Origin: Chloroflexota bacterium
GTDB lineage: Bacteria > Chloroflexota > Anaerolineae > Anaerolineales > Villigracilaceae
Length of the DNA: 64,000 nt
Assembly: GCA_016234485.1 (NCBI GenBank)
Contig: JACRBL010000040.1
Location: 124,001 to 188,000 of the forward strand
Direction of reading: 5' to 3'
Shown here: positions 55,557 to 64,000 of the stretch, one piece after another
Position numbering within the stretch: position 1 is the stretch's first letter
Layout: every line of letters starts with the position of its first letter
Notes under the pieces: model-generated
Seen by the model: the letters and a program-made list of their open reading frames with translations, nothing else
Told to the model about the DNA's origin: nothing
Databases searched by the model: none
Position numbers and translations under genes: made by a program

Positions 55557-57086
55557 ATGCTTGATATTCTCGCCACCCGCGCCAGATTAACTCCCAACCG
55601 TGAAGCCCTGTTCGATACAACGAGCGAGGTTCGATACACCTTCGCGCAAATCAACGAACGCGCCAGCCGTGCAGCGAATTTTTTGCGTGAGAAATACAAG
55701 ATCGAAAAAGGGGATCGCGTGTCCATTCTGGCGCACAATAACATTGCCTATGTGGACCTTTTATTTGGTTTGGGAAAACTTGGCGCCATCCTCGCCCCCT
55801 TGAACTGGAGATTAACCAGCCGCGAGTTGATGTACATCGTCAATGACTGCCAGCCGAAATTAATGATTGTTGGGTCAGATTTTGTTCCCGTGTATGAAGA
55901 AATGCGCGGCGAAATCTGTGTCGAGTATGTCATCTCGGTCGAAGGAGCAAATATCGAGGGGGCTGAGTCGTACGAAATATTGTTGGACCAGGCCCCGAGT
56001 TCCGAACCGACGCGGCCCGCCATCGCGGAGGATGACGCCTGGTGCATCCTCTACACATCTGGCACAACGGGACGTCCGAAGGGCGCGGTCCTTCCGCATC
56101 GGCAGGTTTTGTGGAACGCCATCAACACGGTCGTTTCGTGGGGCCTGAGCGAGAAGGATGTCTCGCCAATCCTCACGCCGATGTTTCATTCAGGCGGGCT
56201 ATTTGTTTTTCTTGTGCCGCTGTTCTACGCGGGCGGACAGATCGTGCTGGCGCGCAATTTCGACGCCGATGCATCGCTCGACCTGATCGTGAAGGAAAAA
56301 TGCACGGTCATCCTGGGCGTGCCGACACTCTTCCAGGTGTGGATGAATTCGCCGAAGTTCGCCGAGACGGATTTCAGCCACGTTCATTTTTTCATCAGCG
56401 GCGGCGCGCCCTGCCCGCCCTCGTTGATCGAGGCGTGGAGCAAAGCCAAAGGCGTGACAATGCGCCAGGGATATGGCCTGACCGAAGTGGGCGTGAACTG
56501 CTTCTCGATGACCGACGAGGACGCGTTGCGAAAACGCGGCTCAGTGGGCAAGCCCATCTTTCACAGCGAGATGCGGCTCGTGAACGCGGACGGCAATGAT
56601 GTGGCTGTTGGCGATACTGGCGAGTTGATCATCAAGGGACCGCATGTGTGCGCGGGCTATTGGAATAATCCCGAAGCCACCGCGCAATCTTTGAAGGATG
56701 GCTGGTTCCACACGGGCGACATGGCGCGGCAGGATGAGGAAGGTTACTTTTATATCGCGGGCCGCTTCAAGGACATGATTATCAGTGGTGGGGAAAACGT
56801 TTACGCCGCCGAAGTGGAAGCCGTATTCCGCGAGCACGACGCGGTGGCCGACGCGGCGTTGATCGGCCAGCCCGATGAAAAATGGGGCGAGGTCGGTCTA
56901 GTGATCGTGGCCTGCAAACCGAACCAGTCCGCGAGCGCGCAGGAGTTGTTGCAGTTTTGCCAGGGACGATTGGCGAAATACAAAATTCCGAAGCGCGTTG
57001 AGTTTGTAGAGTCCCTGCCGTATTCACCGTATGGAAAGGTGATCAAGGCTGAGTTACGAAAACAGTGGATAGTGGGTAGTGGGTAG
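55557..57086 (+). CDS. AMP-dependent acyl-CoA synthetase (second ligase)
   Basis: A 509-residue adenylate-forming ligase, paralogue of the one at 50099. The A3 motif is CILYTSGTTGRPKGAVL near residue 163, A5 is MRQGYGLTEVGVNCFS, A7 is WFHTGDMARQDEEGYFYIAGRFKDMIISGGENV, and the C-terminal catalytic Lys is in YSPYGKVIKAEL. Both ligases keep all catalytic motifs, so two different acids, or two steps, may be activated. There is no SD before ATG 55557, which follows directly on a repeat. The C-terminus (QWIVGSG) is encoded by a heptamer arm. Confidence 0.92.
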   Translation: MLDILATRARLTPNREALFDTTSEVRYTFAQINERASRAANFLREKYKIEKGDRVSILAHNNIAYVDLLFGLGKLGAILAPLNWRLTSRELMYIVNDCQPKLMIVGSDFVPVYEEMRGEICVEYVISVEGANIEGAESYEILLDQAPSSEPTRPAIAEDDAWCILYTSGTTGRPKGAVLPHRQVLWNAINTVVSWGLSEKDVSPILTPMFHSGGLFVFLVPLFYAGGQIVLARNFDADASLDLIVKEKCTVILGVPTLFQVWMNSPKFAETDFSHVHFFISGGAPCPPSLIEAWSKAKGVTMRQGYGLTEVGVNCFSMTDEDALRKRGSVGKPIFHSEMRLVNADGNDVAVGDTGELIIKGPHVCAGYWNNPEATAQSLKDGWFHTGDMARQDEEGYFYIAGRFKDMIISGGENVYAAEVEAVFREHDAVADAALIGQPDEKWGEVGLVIVACKPNQSASAQELLQFCQGRLAKYKIPKRVEFVESLPYSPYGKVIKAELRKQWIVGSG

Positions 57087-57150
57087 ATTGCTGTCCACTG
57101 TCCAATTCCCACTGTCCACTTCCTACTGTCCACCTCCCACTACCCACTTC
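57064..57150. repeat. Longest heptamer-repeat hairpin of the cluster
   Basis: Units AGTGGAT, AGTGGGT, AGTGGGT and AGATTGC are followed by TGTCCAC, TGTCCAA, TTCCCAC, TGTCCAC, TTCCTAC, TGTCCAC, CTCCCAC and TACCCAC. The seven-base phase is unbroken across all units. The ligase stop codon lies in the left arm. Confidence 0.85.
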
Positions 57151-57161
57151 TGGAGATTGAT

Positions 57162-57965
57162 ATGCCAAAAGTACAAACAAACGGAATCGAACTCTACTAC
57201 GAGACCCACGGCACAGGCAAACCGCTTGTGTTGATCTCGGGGCTTGGGTATCCGCTCTGGCAGTGGCACAAGATGGTTCCGTTTCTGGCGGAGCAGTTTC
57301 AGGTCATCACGTTCGATAACCGCGGCGTTGGTCAAAGCGACAAGCCCGCGGGGCCGTACGCCGCGCAGATGCTGGCCGCGGACACGGCAGGTCTGATGGA
57401 GGCGCTCGGCATCGAGAAAGCCGTCATCATGGGACATTCCATGGGCGGATTCATCGCGCAAGCCATCGCGCTCGACTTTCCGCAGAGGGTGGAGAAACTC
57501 GTCCTGTGCTCCACCAACTTCGGCGGTCCGCGCCACGTCCCCGTCACGCCCGAAGCGATGGCCGTCCTGATGGATATGACCAGCGACCCGCTCACCCGTT
57601 TCAAGAACGGGCTCAAGGTCAGTACAGCGCCCGGTTGGTCGGAGAAAAATCCAGAAATGATCGATGAATGGGTCAAGTGGCGCGTTGCCAACCCCATCGA
57701 GCCAATCCCCTATCAGGCGCAATTGGCGATTGGAATGGCGCTCATGCCCGAAGCCGCGTCGTTCGAATCAAAACTACCTCGCCTCGCCATACCGACGCTG
57801 ATCCTGTTTGGCGCGCACGATAAGGTTGTCCCCCCCGCGAACGCTTCTCTATTATCAGGGAAGATCGCGGGGAGCAAAGCAGTGATATTCGCGGATGCGG
57901 GGCATTTCTTCCCGATCGAGATCGCGGAAGCCGCCTCGCGGACTGTAATTGAATTTGCAAGATAG
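57162..57965 (+). CDS. Alpha/beta hydrolase (3-oxoadipate enol-lactonase-like)
   Basis: A 267-residue alpha/beta hydrolase. The oxyanion segment is LVLISGLGYPLWQW, the nucleophile elbow is VIMGHSMGGFIAQAIAL (GHSMGG), the acid is in LILFGAHDKVVPP, and the catalytic His is in FADAGHFFPIEI. Size and the pattern ITFDNRGVGQSDKP resemble enol-lactonases and meta-cleavage hydrolases of aromatic degradation, but specificity cannot be assigned. TGGAG precedes the ATG. It lies between the second ligase and the transporter. Confidence 0.9.
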   Translation: MPKVQTNGIELYYETHGTGKPLVLISGLGYPLWQWHKMVPFLAEQFQVITFDNRGVGQSDKPAGPYAAQMLAADTAGLMEALGIEKAVIMGHSMGGFIAQAIALDFPQRVEKLVLCSTNFGGPRHVPVTPEAMAVLMDMTSDPLTRFKNGLKVSTAPGWSEKNPEMIDEWVKWRVANPIEPIPYQAQLAIGMALMPEAASFESKLPRLAIPTLILFGAHDKVVPPANASLLSGKIAGSKAVIFADAGHFFPIEIAEAASRTVIEFAR

Positions 57966-58040
57966 GAGGCTCCCCAATCTAAAAATACCTTGTCCGTTTT
58001 CAAAACCAATCCTTCAAAATTCTACAGGAGAAGAAATCAA

Positions 58041-59423
58041 ATGAAACCGTTCCGAACTCTGGCATTTGCGCTGGTCGTTTTGACCCTCATATTGGCCGCC
58101 TGCGCGCCCGCCACTCCCGAACCGACCGAAGCCCCCGTTATCACCGAAGCGCCCACCGAAATCCCCACCGAAGCGCCGACTGCCGCGCCCACCGAGGCGC
58201 CTGGCCTGACCTGCGCTGAACCCGTCAAAGTCGGCCTCATCACCGACGCTTCGGGCCCGCTCGCCATCTACGGCGCGCACATCCTCCGCTCCTTCATGCT
58301 CGGCATGGAATATGCCACGGGCGCGGCTGGTTCTGCAGGCGAGAAATTCGACCTGACCCAGACCCAGGAAAACACCTTCAAGATTGACGATTGCGAGATC
58401 GTTGTCTACGTGCGCGATGACGGCAGTAACCCCGAGAACACCGCCACCGTGGCCCGCGAACTAATTGATGTTCAGAAGGTCAACATCCTGGTTGGCACCG
58501 TCTCTTCGGGCGCCACCGCCACCCTGCAGGGCATCGCGCTCGAAAGCAAGATCCCGCTCATCGTCGCGCCCGCCGCGGCGAACGACATCACGGGCGTGAA
58601 CTTCAACGAGTACACCTTCCGCGTCAGCCGCAACAATTACCAGGACGCCATCAACGAGTGCTCCGCCCTGACCGAGCAGTACACGAACTTCGTCCAGATC
58701 GCGCCCGACTACGCGTTTGGCCGCGGTTCCGCCGCCGCCTTCCGCGACGCCTGCACGCTCGATGGCGCGACCTTCGTGGCGGACGACATCTTCGCCCCGC
58801 TGGATACCACCGATTTCACTCCCTACATGGAACAGATCGCCAACTCTGGCGCGGAAGCCTACATCGTGACGTGGGCTGGTTCTGGCTTCGTCTCGCTGAT
58901 GCAGGCCGCCAAGGATCAGGGCGTGACCGAGACCATGTCCCTGGGCGCGACCTTCATTGACAACGTATTGATGCCCACCTTCTTCGCCAACGCGGTCGGC
59001 TCCACCGCAGGCATCCTGTATCACTACAGCGCGCCGAACAATCCTGCCAACGATTTCCTCAAGGCGCAGGATAAGGCCCGCTACGGTGTGATGCCCGACC
59101 TGTTCGACGCGGACGGCATGAACGCGGCCATCTTCCTCGTGGAAGCCATCAAAGCCGCCAACGGCGACGTCAACGGCGACGCGCTCAAGGCTGTCATGGA
59201 AGGCATGACCTTCGAAGGCCCCAAAGGCACGATCTTCATCCGCCCCGAAGATCACGTGGCCATCCAGGATATGTACGTCCTCAAACTCGTCAGCGTGACC
59301 GACCCCGACGCCAACTTCTACGAGTACGTCAACACCACCCGCCCCGAGCCGCCCTGCCTTCTGCCCGAAACCCTCAAGGATCGCTGTGGCTCCCTGCCTT
59401 ACGGCACACTGAGCGGACAGTAA
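58041..59423 (+). CDS. LIV-type ABC transporter substrate-binding lipoprotein
   Basis: A 460-residue branched-chain-amino-acid-type (Peripla_BP_6) binding protein. The signal ends in lipobox LILAAC with Cys21, and a Thr/Glu/Ala/Pro-rich spacer follows (residues 25-53, TEAP repeats). The binding domain starts CAEPVKVGLITDASGPLAIYG and includes RDDGSNPENTATVARELIDVQKVNILVGTVSSGATATLQG and TFRVSRNNYQDAI. Such proteins also bind aromatic acids, amides and urea; given the ligase genes, an organic acid is likely. A terminator-like hairpin follows, so the binding protein is probably made in excess over the other subunits. Confidence 0.92.
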   Translation: MKPFRTLAFALVVLTLILAACAPATPEPTEAPVITEAPTEIPTEAPTAAPTEAPGLTCAEPVKVGLITDASGPLAIYGAHILRSFMLGMEYATGAAGSAGEKFDLTQTQENTFKIDDCEIVVYVRDDGSNPENTATVARELIDVQKVNILVGTVSSGATATLQGIALESKIPLIVAPAAANDITGVNFNEYTFRVSRNNYQDAINECSALTEQYTNFVQIAPDYAFGRGSAAAFRDACTLDGATFVADDIFAPLDTTDFTPYMEQIANSGAEAYIVTWAGSGFVSLMQAAKDQGVTETMSLGATFIDNVLMPTFFANAVGSTAGILYHYSAPNNPANDFLKAQDKARYGVMPDLFDADGMNAAIFLVEAIKAANGDVNGDALKAVMEGMTFEGPKGTIFIRPEDHVAIQDMYVLKLVSVTDPDANFYEYVNTTRPEPPCLLPETLKDRCGSLPYGTLSGQ

Positions 59424-59438
59424 TTCCGTAATACAATG

Positions 59439-59473
59439 AATCCCTGAGAGCGTTTGGTTCTCAGGGATTTTCC
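59439..59473 (+). terminator. Hairpin terminator after the LIV binding protein
   Basis: AATCCCTGAGA and TCTCAGGGATT pair around GCGTTTGGT, followed by TTCC. It is probably partial, since livG follows. Confidence 0.65.
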
Positions 59474-59474
59474 C

Positions 59475-59550
59475 AAGACCGACCATGGACCGTGGACGGT
59501 AGACCGCGAAATTGAACGATGGTCTACCGTCTGCGGTCAACGGTCAAGAT
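59475..59550. repeat. Heptamer-repeat hairpin with a different unit (GACCGTGG type)
   Basis: Units ACCGACC, ATGGACC, GTGGACG and GTAGACC face GATGGTC, TACCGTC, TGCGGTC and AACGGTC. The seven-base period is the same as its neighbours, but the unit sequence is unrelated to the TCCACTA family nearby. Confidence 0.75.
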
Positions 59551-59561
59551 TGGAAGGCGCT

Positions 59562-60332
59562 ATGAACACCGATATCATTTTCGAGACAAAGAACCTCACC
59601 AAAGCATTCGGCGCGCTGGTCGCGGTGGACGATGTCAGTATCAAAGTCCGAAAGAACTCATTGCATGCCATCATCGGCCCGAACGGAGCGGGGAAGACCA
59701 CTTTTTTTAATTTATTGAGCGGCAACATCGAGCCAACCAGCGGCCGCGTCATTTTCAAGGGGCGCGATATCACCCATCAACCTGTCCACCGCACCATCCA
59801 TTTCGGCATTGGGCGTTCCTTCCAGATCACGAACATTTTTCCCAACCTGACTGTCTTCGAAAATATCCGCCTCGCCTCCCAGGCATTGGGACGCGATAAC
59901 TTCAAGTTTTGGGCGAATTCATCCCGTTTCAAACTCTACGAAGAGCGCGCCTGGAACGTGATCGAGAGGGTCGGCCTGAAGGAACGCGCCTACGCTCCCG
60001 CCCGCACCCTTCCGCATGGCGACCAGCGCAAACTGGAACTTGGCATGATCCTGGCTCCCGACCCCGAAGTGCTCCTGCTCGACGAACCGACCGCGGGCAT
60101 GGCGGCGGAACAAGTGCCCGAGTTGATCGCGTTGATCCAGGAAATTCAAAAGGCGGGCGACAAAACCGTCATGCTGGTGGAACACAACATGAACGTGGTG
60201 ATGAGCGTTTCCGACGCCATCACAGTCATGCATCAGGGCAAGGTTCTGGCCGAGGGCGCCCCTTCCCAAATTGCCGTCAATAAAGAAGTGCAGACTGCCT
60301 ATCTCGGCGGATTGTATGAGTTGAATGTGTAA
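59562..60332 (+). CDS. livG: LIV-type ABC transporter ATP-binding protein (LivG)
   Basis: A 256-residue ATPase subunit. Walker A is GPNGAGKTTFF (39-49), the Q-loop region is NLFPN-like (FQITNIFPNLTVFENI), the signature is LPHGDQRKLELGMIL (the LSGGQ-equivalent used in LivG) and Walker B is VLLLDEPTAGM, followed by the H-loop VEHNMNVVMSVSD. Its C-terminal GGLYELNV is normal. It energises uptake together with LivF. The start at ATG 59562 excludes the repeat-encoded upstream extension. Confidence 0.93.
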   Translation: MNTDIIFETKNLTKAFGALVAVDDVSIKVRKNSLHAIIGPNGAGKTTFFNLLSGNIEPTSGRVIFKGRDITHQPVHRTIHFGIGRSFQITNIFPNLTVFENIRLASQALGRDNFKFWANSSRFKLYEERAWNVIERVGLKERAYAPARTLPHGDQRKLELGMILAPDPEVLLLDEPTAGMAAEQVPELIALIQEIQKAGDKTVMLVEHNMNVVMSVSDAITVMHQGKVLAEGAPSQIAVNKEVQTAYLGGLYELNV

Positions 60333-60333
60333 G

Positions 60334-60412
60334 AGCAGTGGATAGTGGCTGGTGGGTAGTGGACAGTATCAGCGCCTCTACCCACTGTCCACTTCTAACT
60401 ATCCACTGATCT
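60334..60412. repeat. Heptamer-repeat hairpin between livG and livF
   Basis: AGTGGAT, AGTGGCT, GGTGGGT and AGTGGAC face TACCCAC, TGTCCAC, TTCTAAC and TATCCAC. Confidence 0.75.
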
Positions 60413-60420
60413 GAGGTCTC

Positions 60421-61125
60421 ATGGAACATATCCTCGAAGTTCAAAACATCCACACCTTTATTGGTCAATATCACATCCTGCAAGGGGTGGATGTGCGCGT
60501 GCCCAAAGGCTCCATCACTGCATTACTTGGACGGAATGGCGCGGGCAAAACCACCACGCTCAAATCCATCCTCGGGCTCACGCCTCCGCGCGAAGGCAAG
60601 GTGATCTTTGAAGGACGCGAAGTGCGGGGCATGAAATCCTTCGACATTGCCGCGCAGGGAATTGGATTTGTTCCCGAGCATCGCGCCATTTTCCGCGACC
60701 TGACCGTGGAGGAGAATCTCAAGATCGCGGAACGCGTCAAAGGCGAATATCTCCGCAAGCGCGATTTTATTTTCAATCTCTTTCCCGATCTCAGCCGTTT
60801 AATCGCCCTGTCTGGCGCAAGCCTCTCGGGCGGACAACAGCAAATGCTCGCCATCGCCCGCGCCCTCGTCGCCGACAACCGCCTGCTCCTCATTGACGAA
60901 CCCAGCGAAGGCCTCGCGCCTGTCATCATCGAACACATGATGGCCGCCATTCGCCAACTTTCGCAGGACAGCACCGTCGTTCTGGTGGAGCAAAACTTCC
61001 TCGTGGCGAGTCAACTGGCCGAAAATTACGTCATCATCGAAGAGGGGCATTCGGTCAAAGCGGGCGCAATGAAAGACCTCGTCAACGACAAGGCCACCAT
61101 CCATCGTTATTTGGGAGCCGCGTAG
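60421..61125 (+). CDS. livF: LIV-type ABC transporter ATP-binding protein (LivF)
   Basis: A 234-residue ATPase. Walker A is GRNGAGKTTTL, the signature is ASLSGGQQQMLAIARAL, Walker B is RLLLIDEPSEGLAP and the H-loop is VLVEQNFLVASQLA. Length and order match LivF. GAGG lies upstream of ATG 60421. A small palindrome CGAAATTAATTTCG (61128-61142) follows before livH. Confidence 0.93.
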   Translation: MEHILEVQNIHTFIGQYHILQGVDVRVPKGSITALLGRNGAGKTTTLKSILGLTPPREGKVIFEGREVRGMKSFDIAAQGIGFVPEHRAIFRDLTVEENLKIAERVKGEYLRKRDFIFNLFPDLSRLIALSGASLSGGQQQMLAIARALVADNRLLLIDEPSEGLAPVIIEHMMAAIRQLSQDSTVVLVEQNFLVASQLAENYVIIEEGHSVKAGAMKDLVNDKATIHRYLGAA

Positions 61126-61156
61126 CACGAAATTAATTTCGCCCTACTAATAACCT

Positions 61157-62704
61157 ATGAACACATTCCTCCGCAAAAACCTCGTGCTTACCATCACCCT
61201 TTCCGTGATCGTCGGTCTCTTCGCGGCCGCCGCGCAAGGCATGGAAAGCAAAGACTTTGTCATCACCCTCCTGCGCGGGCTTTCGGTCGGGTCGCTGACC
61301 TTCCTCGTCGCATCGGGCTTCTCGCTCATCTTCGGCCTGCTCGACGTGCTTAACCTGGCGCACGGCACGCTCTTTATGATCGGCGCGTACATCGGTTGGA
61401 CGGTCTTCGTCCGACCCGATACGTTCGTGGATTTGCTGACGCCGTTCATCCTGACGGTGAGCGGGTTCGCGCTTCGGGATGTGTACCCGCTTCTTTCGGA
61501 CCGAATACGGCTCGGCTTAAGAATGAGGCGGATTCTCCCCTGGGCGCTGATCCTCGTCTCCGTCATCCTGTTCAGCGTCATCCTGCCTCGTTATCCCATC
61601 TCTATTTGGAGTGTGGAAAACTACGGGCAAAGCCCCGTCACCTTCGCCTTCATGGCAGACCAGGCGACGCGCCTGCCGACGGTCAACGCCGCCTTTGAAG
61701 AGATCGCCGCTCCGCTCGCGCTGGGCGGGCTTTTGCTTGCCAGCCTGATCGGCGCCTTTGGCATTTCGCTCCTCGGACAGACGGTTCAATCGGCCTCGCG
61801 CATTTCCTGGAAAAACCTGGTCGGCTTCATTCTGCTTTTGATCGTGGCGGGTCTGACCTTTATCTTCAACGAATCCCTGACTGGTTTTCTGCTGGGCATC
61901 AACTCCAACTGGCTGTTCCTGATCTCCGTGCTGGTGGCTGTGGCCTGCGGCGTGGGATTGGGCGCGTTGATGGAGGCCACGCTCATCCGTCCGTTATACA
62001 GCCGCCCAATCTATCAACTCATGCTCACGCTCGGCATGTCTGCCATCGGCATCGAGATGGTGCGCGCCGTGTGGGGACGTCCAGAATTTGTGATGCCCAA
62101 ACCCGCGCTGTTCAACGGCTCAGGCGATAGTTGCCCCGCGGTCACGTTCGCCGATTGGTGGAATCACCACTGTTCCACCATTCTTCTTCTGGATGGACGC
62201 GTGCGCATCTACAACGAGATATTCATCCCGATCATCGGATTGATCGTCTTGATCTCGATCTGGATCCTGCTCCAGCGCACGCGGCTGGGCATGATCATCC
62301 GCGCGGGCGTGCAGGATCGTGAAATGGTGGAAGCGCTCGGCATCAACGTGCAGCGCGTCTTCACCATGGTCTTTGCCCTCGGGGTGGGGCTGGCCGCCCT
62401 CGGCGGCGCGCTGGCCGCGCCATCCATGGGACTCTCCAACGGCATGGGCGAGAGTCTCTTCCTAAACGCGCTGATCGCCCTCGCCATCGGCGGCCTGACG
62501 AATTATCCAGGCGCGGCGCTCGGCTCGGTGTTGGTGGGACTCATCCAGCAGTTCATCATCAAATATGGGCAGATCGGCATTGCCATCCCCTTCACAGACA
62601 TCGTCTTCAAACCCACGCCGCCGCTTGTGCCCGCCTCCACAGTTTTGATGATGGTGATCATTCTGCTGATCCTGCCGAACGGCCTGCTTGGCAAAAAGGA
62701 ATAG
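61157..62704 (+). CDS. livH: LIV-type ABC transporter permease (LivH) with a large insertion
   Basis: A 515-residue permease; typical LivH is about 290-310. The LivH core is split. The N-terminal part (GLSVGSLTFLVASGFSLIFGLLDVLNLAHGTLFMIGAYIG, residues 41-80) has the usual NLAHG motif, and the rest resumes at about 250 (VAVACGVGLGALMEATLIRPLYSRPIYQLMLTLGMS) and runs to a normal C-terminus. Residues about 85-250 are extra, with three or so more hydrophobic helices (PWALILVSVILFSVILP, LALGGLLLASLIGAFGISLLG, LVGFILLLIVAGLTFIF). The EAA-like loop (DREMVEALGINVQRVFTMVFALGVGLAALGG) is intact, so it should be functional. Confidence 0.9.
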   Translation: MNTFLRKNLVLTITLSVIVGLFAAAAQGMESKDFVITLLRGLSVGSLTFLVASGFSLIFGLLDVLNLAHGTLFMIGAYIGWTVFVRPDTFVDLLTPFILTVSGFALRDVYPLLSDRIRLGLRMRRILPWALILVSVILFSVILPRYPISIWSVENYGQSPVTFAFMADQATRLPTVNAAFEEIAAPLALGGLLLASLIGAFGISLLGQTVQSASRISWKNLVGFILLLIVAGLTFIFNESLTGFLLGINSNWLFLISVLVAVACGVGLGALMEATLIRPLYSRPIYQLMLTLGMSAIGIEMVRAVWGRPEFVMPKPALFNGSGDSCPAVTFADWWNHHCSTILLLDGRVRIYNEIFIPIIGLIVLISIWILLQRTRLGMIIRAGVQDREMVEALGINVQRVFTMVFALGVGLAALGGALAAPSMGLSNGMGESLFLNALIALAIGGLTNYPGAALGSVLVGLIQQFIIKYGQIGIAIPFTDIVFKPTPPLVPASTVLMMVIILLILPNGLLGKKE

Positions 62705-62707
62705 AAC

Positions 62708-63793
62708 ATGACCACGAAACCATCTTCACGCCTGGCGGCCTTTTTTGCCAACCAGCGCGGCGCGCTGATCGCCCTCTTATTGCTGGCGCTCCTGCCCTTC
62801 ATCGTCGGCCTGTTCGACGGGGCTTCGCTTGCGGCGGTCTGGGTCAATGGAAGCGGACAATCGAAATTCATTCAAGGGCTGGCGATCGAGATCATCATCC
62901 TTTCGATCTACGCCCTGAGTTTTGACGTGATCTTCGGCATTACGGGCATGCTCTCGTTCGGTCACTCGATGTTCTTCGCCGTGGGCGCGTATCTGACGGG
63001 CATTTCCATCAAAAGCTTCGAACTGGGACTCCCCGCCACGTTGGGAATTGTGTTCGCGGCGGCCATTGTGCAGGCTCTGCTTTTCGGCGTTGTCCTCCCC
63101 CGCGTCAAGGGCATCACCTTCGCGCTGGTCACGCTTGGCATCGCCTCGGTGTTCCACATTGTGGTCATGTCGAGCGAACTGGGAAAATACACGGGCGCGG
63201 ACGTTGGTTTGCAGGGGATGGTTGTGCCTGCTTTCATCAGTCCAGCCAATGAACGCTTGCGCTTCTATTTCATCGCGTTGACTATCCTGGCGCTGGTCTA
63301 CCTGCTCTACAAACGCTTCGTTGATTCGCCCACGGGACGCGTCTGCATTGCCATCCGCGAGAACGAAGGCCGCGCCCGCATGTTGGGCTACAACACCTTC
63401 TACTTCAAACTCGCCGCGTTGACCCTGTCCTCGTTCACCGCCGCGTTGGCAGGAATGATGCACGCGCTCTACCAGCCGATCGTCTCGCCTAACGTGGCGG
63501 GGATGGGATTCACCGTCACGGCGCTGTTGATCGTCCTCATCGGCGGCGTGGGTTCTTTGGAAGGCGCGCTGGTGGGCGCGCTGGTTTATCGTCTGCTGGA
63601 TTTCGGCCTGCGTCGCTACATTGGCGAAAGCGCCAGTTTCATCAACGGCGCGATCTATGTGGTCTTCGTGCTTTTCGTCCCGTATGGCATTGTCGGCACG
63701 TGGCGGCTGAAATCGTTCCAGATCAAGCAGGGCTGGGCGCGCATGACGGGCTGGTTGACGGGGAAACCTTCGAGCGAGGATTCGGCGCGTTGA
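62708..63793 (+). CDS. livM: LIV-type ABC transporter permease (LivM)
   Basis: A 361-residue permease with about ten helices. Markers are IYALSFDVIFGITGMLSFGHSMFFAVGAYLTG (SFGH motif), RENEGRARMLGYNTFYFKLAALTLSSFTAALAGMMHAL (the EAA-type loop) and IGGVGSLEGALVGALVY. It follows livH by three bases with AAGGA as SD. The five transporter genes (binding protein, livG, livF, livH, livM) complete a functional importer. Confidence 0.94.
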   Translation: MTTKPSSRLAAFFANQRGALIALLLLALLPFIVGLFDGASLAAVWVNGSGQSKFIQGLAIEIIILSIYALSFDVIFGITGMLSFGHSMFFAVGAYLTGISIKSFELGLPATLGIVFAAAIVQALLFGVVLPRVKGITFALVTLGIASVFHIVVMSSELGKYTGADVGLQGMVVPAFISPANERLRFYFIALTILALVYLLYKRFVDSPTGRVCIAIRENEGRARMLGYNTFYFKLAALTLSSFTAALAGMMHALYQPIVSPNVAGMGFTVTALLIVLIGGVGSLEGALVGALVYRLLDFGLRRYIGESASFINGAIYVVFVLFVPYGIVGTWRLKSFQIKQGWARMTGWLTGKPSSEDSAR

Positions 63794-63837
63794 GCAGAAT
63801 CCAGCCAAAGGTCGGTTGAAGCGGTTCGTCCATCCAC

Positions 63838-63867
63838 AAGGTGACAGTCCTCAAAACTGTCACCTTG
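63838..63867 (+). terminator. Hairpin after livM
   Basis: AAGGTGACAGT and ACTGTCACCTT pair perfectly (11 bp) around CCTCAAA, followed by GAATTTTG. It likely ends the transporter transcript and lies immediately before the next promoter. Confidence 0.65.
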
Positions 63868-63874
63868 AATTTTG

Positions 63875-63880
63875 TATAAT
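63875..63880 (+). promoter_or_regulatory. Candidate -10 box of the last gene
   Basis: An exact TATAAT lies only seven bases before ATG 63888, which would give a leaderless or nearly leaderless mRNA. No -35 box is convincing. Confidence 0.4.
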
Positions 63881-63887
63881 CACCATC

Positions 63888-64000
63888 ATGTCAAAACCAA
63901 CCACTTCCCTCAAATCCATTCTGGCAGAATTTTTGAATCTCAACCGCACGCTGGTTTCTGACGATATGAACAAGACGTTGTCCATCATCGGTTCGTACTT
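63888..64000 (+). CDS. Start of an unidentified protein, cut by the window end
   Basis: Thirty-seven codons are visible: MSKPTTSLKSILAEFLNLN, then RTLVSDDMNKTLSIIGSY. The 'VSDxxxxxLxxIxSY' pattern is reminiscent of the N-terminus of DUF4910-type aminopeptidase-like proteins, but the sequence is too short to assign. No SD is seen before the ATG. Confidence 0.4.
   Translation, partial: MSKPTTSLKSILAEFLNLNRTLVSDDMNKTLSIIGSY

Noticed and set aside
57064-57150. CRISPR array in the heptamer-repeat spacers
   Set aside because: Units are seven bases without spacers, the arms are complementary rather than direct only, and no cas gene is present.

Overview
The window looks like a chromosomal segment of a Chloroflexota bacterium, probably class Anaerolineae. 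The reasons are gene content and style, not a database match: archaeal-type mevalonate enzymes with DUF35 partner proteins, an F420-type nitroreductase, a short EF-Ts, Shine-Dalgarno-led genes, and a carbohydrate-import locus of the MalFG type without its own ATPase. TGA is used as a normal stop in many genes, yet two genes carry an in-frame TGA exactly where their families carry a redox or catalytic cysteine, so the organism probably decodes selenocysteine.

Layout. 1-19.6 kb is mostly housekeeping: AcpS and an M16 peptidase pair, a ferredoxin-NADP reductase-like flavoprotein, D-aminoacyl-tRNA deacylase, TrpS, a SelW-like selenoprotein, a FmdB zinc ribbon, tRNA-Asn, then the minus-strand block rpsB-tsf-pyrH-frr-uppS-cdsA-glpX, an acyltransferase and dnaA. 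20.3-29.3 kb holds a GAF histidine kinase and a plus-strand run with HMG-CoA reductase, an organomercurial-lyase-like selenoprotein, HMG-CoA synthase, a thiolase homologue lacking its catalytic Cys and His, a BaiN-type flavoprotein and a DUF35 protein. This is the early mevalonate pathway.

29.7-43.8 kb (minus strand) is a beta-glucan, probably laminarin, utilisation locus: GH1, a large GH94/GH149/GH161-like phosphorylase, a cytoplasmic GH16, a lipoprotein GH16, two MalFG-type permeases, a sugar-binding lipoprotein, a free-standing LacI DNA-binding domain with two LacI-type operators, and a 1192-residue soluble regulator fusing a LacI-type sugar-binding domain to a hybrid histidine kinase with an AraC output. 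44.6-63.8 kb (plus strand) starts with a STAND/BTAD regulator, followed by a KAS III-like enzyme, two acyl-CoA ligases, two alpha/beta hydrolases, an intact thiolase with its DUF35 partner, an SDR and a complete LIV-type ABC transporter. I read it as uptake, CoA activation and thiolytic breakdown of an unidentified organic acid.

A striking non-genic layer runs through the window. Many intergenic gaps contain short tandem repeats with a 7-, 8- or 9-base period arranged as two complementary arms. The unit sequence differs between loci but the design is constant. Arms run into gene 3' ends and appear inside three coding sequences. One pair of arms flanks a four-helix-bundle (S23-type) gene that is itself broken by a 144-bp element with 4-bp target duplications; removing the element restores the reading frame.
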